This document shows, piece by piece, positions 1 through 6,319 of a stretch of 12,828 nucleotides of DNA (position 1 is the stretch's first letter; each line of letters begins with the position of its first letter). The notes under the pieces are model-generated. The model was not told the DNA's origin. It saw only the letters and a list, made by a program, of their open reading frames with translations, and ran no database searches. The position numbers and the translations under genes are program-made. This DNA is from JAGTRB01 sp037439685 (GTDB taxonomy: Archaea > Thermoproteota > Bathyarchaeia > TCS64): contig JBBIVO010000045.1 of assembly GCA_037439685.1 (NCBI GenBank), positions 1 to 12,828 on the forward strand, written 5' to 3'.

Positions 1-757
1 ACCAGCTTCTCGCGTAGTCTGGCACCACGTTTGGTTGGCCTCCTCCAGACTCTATGACGTAGTGGATTCTGGCCTTCTCTATTATGTGCTCCCTCATGTA
101 GTTTACCGCGATGTTCATCAGCTCCACGGCGTCTAGGGCGCTCCTCCCCTGCTCGGGTGAGCCGGCCGCATGGGAGGACCTACCATAGAAGTGGAACTTG
201 ACAGAGTTGACCGCGTTGCTGCTGGAGAGCCGAGCCGTGTTGACTGCGCTGGGGTGGTGGCTTAGACAGGCATCCACATCATCGAAGAGGCCGGCCCTCA
301 CCATGAAGACCTTCCCATCGTAGTTCTCCTCTGCTGGGCATCCGTAGAACCTTATGGTTCCCTTGATGCCCGTTTCCTCCATGGCCCTCTTGGTTGCTAT
401 GGCCCCTGCTAGGCCTGAGACCCCGTGGATGTTGTGGCCGCACCCATGGCCTGGGCCACCATCAACCAACGGCTCCCTATACGGCACCGGCCTCTGGGAT
501 AGGCCTGGCAGGGCATCATACTCGCCCATCACCCCTATGATGGGGTGGCCTGAGCCCCACTCCGCGACGAAGGCCGTCGGCATCCCAGCCACACCCCTCC
601 ACACCCTGAAGCCCCACCCCTCAAGCTCATCAGCCAAGAGCCTAGAGGACTCATACTCCATCAACCCAAGCTCGGCGAGACCCCAGACCCTATCACTCAA
701 CTCCACAATCCTAGGGCGATGCCCATCGATCCAGTTCCAAGCCCTCTCCTTAGACAT
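1..757 (-). CDS. M20-family metallo-amidohydrolase, AbgB-like (3' part cut by window edge)
   Basis: The 252 visible codons encode the N-terminal part of an M20 peptidase/amidohydrolase, a cytoplasmic dinuclear metalloenzyme that hydrolyses amide bonds of N-acyl or N-aroyl amino acids and small peptides. Residues 78-85 (MGEYDALP) and 104-110 (HGCGHNI) carry the family signature with Cys106 and His108 as metal ligands. Glu143-Glu144 (PAEE) are the expected general base/bridging pair, and His167-His168 follow in SHHP. The dimerisation domain begins near SSHAAGSPEQGRSA (194-207). The ending NVVPDYARSW matches the AbgB/amidohydrolase branch rather than the carboxypeptidase branch. The ATG at 757 is preceded by AAGGCGATC, a near match to the archaeal anti-Shine-Dalgarno. 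It lies 51 bases downstream of an ATC-hydrolase-like gene on the same strand and is probably part of that cluster. The substrate is unknown. The remaining C-terminal third lies outside the window. Confidence 0.92.
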   Translation of the reverse strand, partial: MSKERAWNWIDGHRPRIVELSDRVWGLAELGLMEYESSRLLADELEGWGFRVWRGVAGMPTAFVAEWGSGHPIIGVMGEYDALPGLSQRPVPYREPLVDGGPGHGCGHNIHGVSGLAGAIATKRAMEETGIKGTIRFYGCPAEENYDGKVFMVRAGLFDDVDACLSHHPSAVNTARLSSSNAVNSVKFHFYGRSSHAAGSPEQGRSALDAVELMNIAVNYMREHIIEKARIHYVIESGGGQPNVVPDYARSW

Positions 758-760
758 CTA

Positions 761-797
761 GATCGCCTTGAGTATCTAGCCCATTAAGGGATTAAAA
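761..797 (-). promoter_or_regulatory. Putative internal promoter and RBS for the M20 gene
   Basis: In the 51-base gap between the two minus-strand genes, a TATA-like TTTTAAT (791-797) lies about 36 bases before the ATG at 757. It predicts a transcript start near 768, just in front of the RBS-like AAGGCGATC (761-769). The M20 gene could therefore be transcribed separately as well as by read-through. This rests on spacing only. Confidence 0.4.
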
Positions 798-808
798 TGG
801 TTTGGCCT

Positions 809-1264
809 TCAAACCTCTTCCTCGGTCTCGTATCTACACTCGTCGTCCCCCTCCAGGATCCAGCTCGTCCTCTTCACGAGTATTTTGGGATTGTACCCCA
901 CATATTTCCAGATGTCCACCGCGCAGTAGAGCTTGCCTAGGTCTGTGGCCCCCTTCTCGAACCAGGCCTCTGCGAAGGGGCAGTAGGTCTCCCGGGCTCC
1001 TCCCCAACCCACCTCGGGGAGGTCTGAGACCCTTCTGAAGTTCTCTAGGTTGGGCTCGAGCCCCATCGCTATGGCCTTCTCCCTCATCCTCCTAGCCCTG
1101 TCCAGGCCGAAGCGCCTGACCGCCTCCTCGACCAGTCTCCTCCCCTCCTCCTCACCATACCTCTCTATTACGAGGCTGGAGAAGTGGTAGAATAGGAGGC
1201 CGAAGAGGTATCCTAGCCTCCTAACCTGCTCCGCGGCCTCTCCCCTACTGTAGTTATCCTTCAA
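809..1264 (-). CDS. ATC-hydrolase-like protein (L-2-amino-thiazoline-4-carboxylate hydrolase family)
   Basis: A 151-residue soluble protein whose C-terminal half has the pattern I associate with the ATC hydrolase domain (PF14196): YCPFAEAW (94-101), LYCAVD (112-117), YNP (124-126) and an EGDDECRY block (138-145). Cys95, Cys114 and Cys143 are candidate catalytic or metal-binding residues. In Pseudomonas, ATC hydrolase opens the aminothiazoline ring to N-carbamoyl-L-cysteine, but most members of the family have no known substrate. The N-terminal 60 residues are charged and probably helical. The only sensible start is TTG at 1264, with GGGGGAGG a few bases upstream. The start lies inside the end of the nitroreductase gene (11-base overlap), so translation is probably coupled. 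The M20 amidohydrolase follows. The family call is fairly good; the reaction is not established. Confidence 0.75.
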   Translation of the reverse strand: MKDNYSRGEAAEQVRRLGYLFGLLFYHFSSLVIERYGEEEGRRLVEEAVRRFGLDRARRMREKAIAMGLEPNLENFRRVSDLPEVGWGGARETYCPFAEAWFEKGATDLGKLYCAVDIWKYVGYNPKILVKRTSWILEGDDECRYETEEEV

Positions 1265-2129
1265 GCCTCCTCCCCCGCTCTACGACGGCCTCTTCGAGCC
1301 TCATCCTCGCAGACTTTATGGGCGCCTCGGCGGGCCACCCTATGAATATGTGGCACCTGCTGACGAAGGTCTCTGGGAGGCCGAAGTGCTCGCGTATCCT
1401 CCTCTGGGTCTCCTCCCCATGGGTCAGCCAGACCCCTCCCAGCCCCAGGGCGTGGGCCATCAGGAGCATATGGTCGGCTGCGGCTGCGGCGTCGAAGTAT
1501 ATGTTCTGGGGCACCCTCTTATCGAATCCCAGCGCCTGATAGATCCTCATATCCTGGCAGATTAGGATCATGACCCCATTCTCCAAGGGTATGTCGCTCT
1601 CGACGAGGCGCCACTCCTCTGGGTCTCTGAGGACTATGAACCTATTGGCCCCGATGTTGCATCCCTGAGGGGCCATAAGGCCAGCGTATAGCACCCTCCT
1701 CACCGCCTCCTCGGGAACCGGCTTGGGGAGCCACTGCCTGATGGACCTCCTTCCATAAAGGAGCCTCTCCACCACCCTCATCTCATCCTCGGTGAAGGGC
1801 TGGGGGGGCTTGACATCGAGCTCTAGAGAGCCTCCACTTCTCACCATCCTCGCCATACCCAGATAGTTGAGGGCCCATCTGATATCTGGAGCATCTGTTG
1901 GGAGGCCCCTACGCCTCCATATGTCCAGAAGCCTCTCAACAGGCTCCCCGAAGTCGGGAGGGGCGCTCATCTTCCCCGCCATGATCCGGTAAATCAGGAC
2001 CTCTATCGTGTGGTGTACCCTCTCCCTGATTATCGCCCTCAAAACCATCGGATCCACCTCCATCAACTCTTTCTCAGAATACCCTAAGATCCTATACTCG
2101 CTCAAGACGACCACGATAACAGCTCTCAA
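1254..2129 (-). CDS. Nitroreductase-family (FMN) oxidoreductase with N-terminal extension
   Basis: Residues about 115-275 form a nitroreductase domain: RRSIRQW (127-133) is the phosphate-binding start of the FMN site, APQGCNIGANRFIV (153-166) is the following segment, and DAAAAADHMLLMAHALGLGG (213-232) with IGWPAEAP (263-270) is the usual C-terminal half. The family catalyses NAD(P)H- or other donor-dependent two-electron reductions; here the substrate is unknown. About 110 residues precede the domain, more than usual, and I recognise no domain in them. The start is uncertain. TTG at 2129 gives 291 residues but lies upstream of the transcript start predicted from the TATA box (2136-2145). GTG 2114 and ATG 2063 are alternatives, and ATG 2048 has a near-perfect GGAGGTGGATCC before it (giving 264 residues). 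The gene overlaps the ATC-hydrolase-like gene by 11 bases and leads the cluster. Confidence 0.85.
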   Translation of the reverse strand: MRAVIVVVLSEYRILGYSEKELMEVDPMVLRAIIRERVHHTIEVLIYRIMAGKMSAPPDFGEPVERLLDIWRRRGLPTDAPDIRWALNYLGMARMVRSGGSLELDVKPPQPFTEDEMRVVERLLYGRRSIRQWLPKPVPEEAVRRVLYAGLMAPQGCNIGANRFIVLRDPEEWRLVESDIPLENGVMILICQDMRIYQALGFDKRVPQNIYFDAAAAADHMLLMAHALGLGGVWLTHGEETQRRIREHFGLPETFVSRCHIFIGWPAEAPIKSARMRLEEAVVERGRRLEG

Positions 2130-2135
2130 CGGGAA

Positions 2136-2145
2136 TATTTAAAAT
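2136..2145 (-). promoter_or_regulatory. TATA-like box of the nitroreductase cluster
   Basis: ATTTTAAATA (minus strand) is a good archaeal TATA element. A start site about 26 bases downstream would fall near 2115, so translation should begin at or after codon 6 of the longest reading frame. Confidence 0.55.
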
Positions 2146-2904
2146 TAATAGTATTATCAGCTTACTTCAGAATTCCTTCCTCTGATGCAACAACTCTTCA
2201 TCCCTCTTCTTCACATGATATAATCAACGATCATTTAACCCTAATCCTATCCCCCTCAGATCTCAAAATATAACTAAATCGATATAGATAAACTGTACCG
2301 GAGTTTTATTGTGATTAACCAGCCCTCTTGAACCCCTCATCAACCATATGAAGATACATTCAGCTTTTTTCTATAACTTACATTATTTTATTAATAATTT
2401 GTGTTTTTCAATTGATAACGAAAGTTGTTGTAACGTTTAGCTACGCTGAAACGCATGGCTGTGTTTCTATCAAATATAATAATTTCGATAGAAATTCGAT
2501 AGACCATTAACGGCCTTGGAGGGGGTAAAATGTGGATAGAGGTATCAAGCCGGATCCTGCCTGCCGAATTCTCAAATGGCTGTAGAGGCCTAAGAGGTTG
2601 TGAGGGGTGATGACGATCTATATCCCAAGTCAGAAGGTTGAAGCCTCGGCGTTGGCCCTCTCGAGCGTTTGCAGATGGTTGAGATATTGGACATCCCTTA
2701 TTAGAAGCCTTCCCCCTTCTTAGATTCTATCATCTTTCGGTGTTGATTTTGAGGCTCATGATAAGAAGTTTTCAATCACAATTAATATCGTTAAAGATGT
2801 TTTATTATCTCATCAATGATGTTTTAGCGGAAGGTTTTCAATTCATAAATTTTCATGTTTAAATATTTTATTTTTTGTAAAGGTTCTCTATCTTTTAAGT
2901 TTCT
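2146..2904. other. Long AT-rich intergenic region between divergent units
   Basis: About 760 bases with no convincing full-length gene, tRNA or rRNA. The outer parts are very AT-rich. A GC-richer island (about 2510-2720) is listed separately. At 2464-2503 the sequence TTTCTATC is followed by its inverted copy GATAGAAA (2487-2494), and TTCGATAGA occurs twice 11 bases apart (2484-2492 and 2495-2503). This could be a regulator site in front of the island; its function is unknown. Confidence 0.6.
2530..2819 (+). other. GC-richer island with two tiny overlapping ORFs (possible gene remnant or small-protein locus)
   Basis: ATG at 2530 follows a strong RBS (GGAGGGGGTAAA) and opens a 26-codon ORF ending at TGA 2608-2610. 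A second ATG overlaps that stop (TGATG, start 2610) and runs 37 codons to TAG 2721-2723. The same frame then stays open to TGA 2817-2819, passing SFGVDFEAHDKKFSITINIV. The base composition is clearly richer in GC than the flanks and resembles coding sequence in this genome. I recognise no family. It may be a decayed gene, a pair of genuine small proteins or an RNA gene. Confidence 0.25.
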
Positions 2905-2920
2905 GAGGAATAAATATATA
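2905..2920 (+). promoter_or_regulatory. TATA-like promoter of the aminotransferase
   Basis: TAAATATATA (2911-2920), preceded by a purine-rich GAGGAA that could serve as BRE, predicts transcription starting near 2941. That is on or next to the GTG at 2940, so the message is probably leaderless or nearly so. Confidence 0.6.
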
Positions 2921-2939
2921 TCGATGAAGCTGAATTTTT

Positions 2940-4292
2940 GTGATCAAGATGTCTGATCTGGGCTCTCTTGATGCTCCCAGGATTCTGGTGAAGCCTCCTG
3001 GGCCCAGGGTCCAGGAGCTTTTGAAGGCTGCCGGGCTTCCTCCCACCCAGTACTTAACCCCCATCGCCGAGGAGGCTAGGGGGATATTCATCAGGGATCC
3101 CGACGGTAACGTCTTCATAGACTTCATCTCCGGCAGGTGCGTCGTCAACGTAGGCCACTGCCACCCTAGGGTGGTGGAGGCGATAAGGAGGCAGCTGGAT
3201 AGGGCGACCCACGGCTTCACCGAGGATAGGCTAAGGCTGGAGGGGGAGCTCGCGAGGGTGACCCCGGGGCGCTTCCCTAAGAGGGTCTCCTACTCCCTCT
3301 CCGGCTCAGATGCCAATGATGGAGCCATAAAGCTGGCGAGGTGGTCCACCAAGAGGCCCTATATAATCGCCTTCGCTGGAGCCTACCACGGGGTCACCTA
3401 CGGCGCCCTCTCCGTGAGCTCATACCTCCCGAGGATGGTGAGGGGGTTCGGCCCGAACCTCCCAGGGGTCTACCACTTCCCCTATCCCTACTGCTACAGG
3501 TGCCCCTTCGGCCTCCACCACCCCGAATGCGACCTCAGATGCGCCAGGTATATCGAGGATTACGCCTTCAAGTCATACCTGCCCCCGGATGAGGTTGCCG
3601 CCGCCATAATAGAGCCCATAGCCGGAGACGCTGGTTGGATAGTTCCACCAGAGGGATACATGAGATATCTCAAGGAGGTCTGTGAGAGGAATGGGATCCT
3701 CCTCATAGATGAGGAGGTCCAGACGGGCTTCGGCAGGACAGGCAAGTGGTTCGCCATAGAGCACTGGGGCGTGGAGCCTGACATCCTGGTTCTCGGCAAG
3801 GCCATGGCTGGTGGAATACCTCTAAGCGCCATTGTGGCCAGGGAGGAGCTCTTCCGGAGGGATGGCCAGCCCTTCGCCCACGGATACACCTTCGGCGGAT
3901 ATCCCCTAGCCTCTACGGCAGCCCTAGAGAACATCCGGGTGATAGAGGAGGAGAGGCTGGTGAAGAACGCTGAGAGGGTTGGGGCCTTTATCATGAAGAG
4001 GCTGATGGAGATAAAGGAGGAGCACAGCCTCATCGGAGATGTCAGGGGGAGGGGCCTCCTCATAGGAGCCGAGGTGGTAAAGGGAAGAGGATCTAAGGAT
4101 CCCGGGCTGGAAGAGGCGGCAGCCATCTGCTCCGAGGCATTCCAGAGGGGCCTCTACATCATCCATATGGGCTCCTATGGGACGGCAACCCTTAGGATAG
4201 CCCCACCCCTAATCATATCTGAGAGGCAGGCCGAATCAGCCCTCAACATACTTGAAGAGGCCATAAGAGAGGTAGAGGAGGAGAGGAACTAG
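2940..4292 (+). CDS. Class-III PLP-dependent aminotransferase with four-cysteine insertion
   Basis: A full-length (450-residue) fold-type I, class-III aminotransferase of the 4-aminobutyrate/ornithine/omega-amino-acid group, which also contains archaeal amino-acid racemases. Visible landmarks are SGSDAND (121-127, phosphate contact), AYHG (148-151, pyridine stacking), IDEEVQTGFGRTG (256-268, with Asp257 to the pyridine nitrogen), LGKAMAGG (285-292, PLP lysine Lys287), GYTFGGYPL (315-323) and RIAPPL (419-424). An unusual segment at 185-201 places Cys185, Cys188, Cys197 and Cys201 as CX2CX8CX3C in front of the active-site domain; it may bind a metal or form disulfides. Start: GTG 2940, with ATG 2949 as the alternative, nine bases later. 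The S58 peptidase gene follows after 31 bases and is probably cotranscribed. The exact amino donor cannot be read from sequence. Confidence 0.92.
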   Translation: MIKMSDLGSLDAPRILVKPPGPRVQELLKAAGLPPTQYLTPIAEEARGIFIRDPDGNVFIDFISGRCVVNVGHCHPRVVEAIRRQLDRATHGFTEDRLRLEGELARVTPGRFPKRVSYSLSGSDANDGAIKLARWSTKRPYIIAFAGAYHGVTYGALSVSSYLPRMVRGFGPNLPGVYHFPYPYCYRCPFGLHHPECDLRCARYIEDYAFKSYLPPDEVAAAIIEPIAGDAGWIVPPEGYMRYLKEVCERNGILLIDEEVQTGFGRTGKWFAIEHWGVEPDILVLGKAMAGGIPLSAIVAREELFRRDGQPFAHGYTFGGYPLASTAALENIRVIEEERLVKNAERVGAFIMKRLMEIKEEHSLIGDVRGRGLLIGAEVVKGRGSKDPGLEEAAAICSEAFQRGLYIIHMGSYGTATLRIAPPLIISERQAESALNILEEAIREVEEERN

Positions 4293-4309
4293 CTGCTCGA
4301 AAAAGCTTC

Positions 4310-4348
4310 GGGTAAGGGTTCATATGGGTAGAAGGGTAAGGGCTAGGG
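4310..4348 (+). promoter_or_regulatory. Putative G-quadruplex motif spanning a start codon
   Basis: Six GGG runs (4310, 4316, 4326, 4334, 4340, 4346) are separated by loops of 3, 7, 5, 3 and 3 bases on the sense strand. The ATG of the S58 gene (4324-4326) lies inside. This meets the usual G3 with 1-7 base loop rule and could fold in the mRNA. Any role in translation control is inference; the run may simply reflect GGG-rich codon use. Confidence 0.35.
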
Positions 4349-5412
4349 AGTTCGGCATAGAGTTCGGGTTGATGAAGCCTGGGAGGCTGAACTCCATAAC
4401 GGACGTGGAGGGCGTAGGGGTAGGCCACTCCACCATCATAAGGGGTGAGGGGCCCCTTAGGGTGGGAGAGGGGCCTGTCAGGACCGGGGTGACGGCGATA
4501 GTCCCCCACCAACGAAATCTATATGAGGAGAGGGTGACAGCCGCCGTAGACCCCTTCAACGCCTTCGGCAAGTCGACAGGCCTACTACAGGTTATGCACA
4601 TGGGGGTTATAGAGACGCCCATACTGCTCACCGACACCTTGAACACATGGCTTGTCGCGGACGCCGTCCTGGACTACTTAAGGGAGCGCCATGGGTTGAC
4701 ACCGAGAACCCTTAACCCAGTGGTAGGGGAGACGAACGGTGGATTCCTGAACGACTCCTATGGGCGCCATGTGAGGAGGGAGCATGTCTTCGAGGCCATA
4801 GACAGGGCCCGAAGCCCGGAGGGGAGGGGCCCAGTGGAGGAGGGGAACGTGGGGGGAGGCACACCCATGATAGGATACGGCCTTAAGGGAGGGATAGGGA
4901 CCTCCTCGAGGATATGTGGCCCAGCAACAGTGGGAGCCCTAGTCCAGCTGAACTGCGGGAGGAGGGAGGACCTCACCATCGAGGGAGTGCCCGTGGGGAG
5001 AGAGCTGAGGGCTCCAAGGCCGAGGCTGGGAGGGGATGGGGGCTCCATAATGATGGTTATCGCCACGGACCTAGCCTTAGACTCGAGGCAGCTCTGGAAG
5101 GTTGCCAAGAGGGCAGCCCTGGGATTGGCGAGGACAGGCTCCTTCGGAGGGGCAACGAGCGGAGACTTCACCATAGCCTTCACGACTGGAAGGGTAAGCA
5201 GAGAGGCCCTCCCAGAGGTGGCAGGAGCGGGCCTGGGAGAGGAGTTCCTCAACCCAATATACAAGGCTGTGGTGGAGGCAACTGAGGAGGCGATTATAAA
5301 CGCCCTATTCAAGGCGGAGACGATGGTGGGGATAAACGGGAACACCTGCTACGAGCTCCCCCTTGAAGAGGTCGCGGAGATCTTCGAGAGGCATGGAAGG
5401 GCTCTAGGCTAA
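4324..5412 (+). CDS. S58 (DmpA/BapA-type) self-processing aminopeptidase
   Basis: A 362-residue Ntn-like hydrolase of peptidase family S58 (P1 family), whose members cleave N-terminal residues from peptides; characterised members are DmpA (L-aminopeptidase/D-amidase) and BapA (beta-peptidyl aminopeptidase). Visible features are the N-terminal NSITDVEGVGVGH (23-35), NPVVGETNGGFLND (131-144), GNVGGGTPM (174-182), VQLNCG (207-212, with Asn210 as probable oxyanion residue) and GDGGSIMMVIATD (237-249). Self-cleavage is expected between Gly240 and Ser241, leaving Ser241 as the N-terminal nucleophile of the beta chain. ATSGDFTIAFTTG (277-289) supplies further active-site residues. Length is normal and no signal peptide is seen. 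ATG 4324 follows GGGTAAGGG, a weak RBS. It is the second gene after the aminotransferase. Whether it prefers L-, D- or beta-residues cannot be told. Confidence 0.92.
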   Translation: MGRRVRAREFGIEFGLMKPGRLNSITDVEGVGVGHSTIIRGEGPLRVGEGPVRTGVTAIVPHQRNLYEERVTAAVDPFNAFGKSTGLLQVMHMGVIETPILLTDTLNTWLVADAVLDYLRERHGLTPRTLNPVVGETNGGFLNDSYGRHVRREHVFEAIDRARSPEGRGPVEEGNVGGGTPMIGYGLKGGIGTSSRICGPATVGALVQLNCGRREDLTIEGVPVGRELRAPRPRLGGDGGSIMMVIATDLALDSRQLWKVAKRAALGLARTGSFGGATSGDFTIAFTTGRVSREALPEVAGAGLGEEFLNPIYKAVVEATEEAIINALFKAETMVGINGNTCYELPLEEVAEIFERHGRALG

Positions 5413-5518
5413 AGGAGATCACCCCATCCACGAGAAGCATCAAATCTGAAACATCCAAAGAATTTGAGTTAAAATAATTTAAGACATAAATATTTTCAGA
5501 GGATTATAATATAAGTGA

Positions 5519-5772
5519 AGGTTAAATTTCTCAAAAACTCTAGAGATAATTTTAAAATCGTTCGCCCGAACTTCTCCAATTATTAATTTAGTTGAGGAGA
5601 TACTGAGCCGAATTTAAAGATCCCTCTACGATGCTGAGCGCGAAAAGGGAAGGATAAAAAGTTGTAGAGAGAGGTGAAAAAGGCTAATGCAAATGTGGAG
5701 AAACTCAAGAAGATTTTTAATGCGAAGGAAAATTATCTTGCTAAGAAGTTTAGAAAGAGAATGGAATCTTAG
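5519..5772 (+). pseudogene. Possible remnant of a coiled-coil-rich gene
   Basis: One frame reads FARTSPIINLVEEILSRI, hits TAA (5615-5617), then continues SLYDAEREKGRIKSC to TGA (5675-5677). Shifting by one base there, the reading continues from 5674 as VKKANANVEKLKKIF through to TAG 5770-5772. The product would be charged and helical. One stop and one frameshift would be needed to repair it. Purine-rich AT-rich DNA gives K/E/R-rich open stretches by chance, so confidence is low and no family is assigned. Confidence 0.25.
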
Positions 5773-5778
5773 AGGAGC

Positions 5779-5856
5779 GGCCACTTTTTATGAAACAAGT
5801 TGCAGTTATTAAGATTAGACCTTTATAGTTGAAGAATAAAGTTGGAAAAGTGGTCC
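5779..5856. repeat. Imperfect inverted repeat of about 10 bases
   Basis: GGCCACTTTT (5779-5788) is matched in inverse orientation by AAAAGTGGTCC (5847-5857 region), with eight contiguous paired bases (CCACTTTT/AAAAGTGG) and one extra base near the tip. The enclosed span of about 60 bases includes ATGAAACAAGTTGCAG, which starts a 12-codon ORF. It could be a mini-element end pair or a hairpin. It lies right after the suspected gene remnant. Confidence 0.35.
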
Positions 5857-6319
5857 AATAATATGGGAAGTGTATAGTTTCCTTTAAAAAATCGTATTTT
5901 TGGAAATATTATAAATTTCTGATTTTTTATATCATTATAAATGAAAAGATCTATTATTAGATGAGTTCTTCAGTGAGCTCTTTAAAACCGGAAGCAATTT
6001 TCTGATGTACTCCTAGCTTCGTCAACAGAATGCCAGCTCCTTTGTCACTTCGAAGGCAAGATCAATTAAAAGATTAAAACCTTGTAAAGTAAATCCATGA
6101 TAAAGAGTTGGACATGTATGAGATGCTGAGTATTGAAACGAGACTGGATTCTTACAGAAGTCTTGAAAAGTCTTTTGAAAAAAGGCTTCGAAAGAGGTGA
6201 TAGAGGAAATCAGGACTCATATTTAAGCTTAATGAATGATGATGGATAATGCGGCTTTGAGCCCCTCGAATAGGTGGATATGGTTGAGAATATGCTTCAA
6301 TAGGGGGTCGCCATCGACT

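Larger units (their letters stand above)
5413..6319. other. Long AT-rich gap between convergent genes
   Basis: About 900 bases between the S58 gene and the MFS gene, which point toward each other, with no intact gene over 60 codons that I trust. It contains decayed-looking coding stretches (5519-5772, listed separately). A second purine-rich plus-strand stretch at about 6100-6200 reads DKELDMYEMLSIETRLDSYR and onward, then needs a frame change to continue as KEVIEEIRTHI. On the minus strand an open stretch at about 6025-6210 and another at about 5959-6025 also look partly protein-like. These compete, so none is called as a gene. Confidence 0.5.

Noticed and set aside
354..761. 135-codon plus-strand ORF
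   Set aside because: Antisense to the M20 gene, whose metal-binding motifs are clear on the minus strand.
2510..2720. Possible C/D-box guide RNA or other known ncRNA in the GC island
   Set aside because: TGATGA is present near 2608 but no properly spaced CTGA box follows, and I see no RNase P, SRP or tRNA signatures.
3560..4126. 188-codon minus-strand ORF opposite the aminotransferase
   Set aside because: It lies wholly antisense to a clearly conserved enzyme, and its S/P/R-rich composition is what antisense reading of GC-rich codons gives.
4815..4860. G-rich stretch inside the S58 gene as a second quadruplex
   Set aside because: One loop is about 12 bases for runs of three or more G, and glycine/arginine codons explain the richness.
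4758..5345. 195-codon minus-strand ORF opposite the S58 gene
   Set aside because: Antisense shadow; the plus-strand frame carries the S58 motifs throughout.
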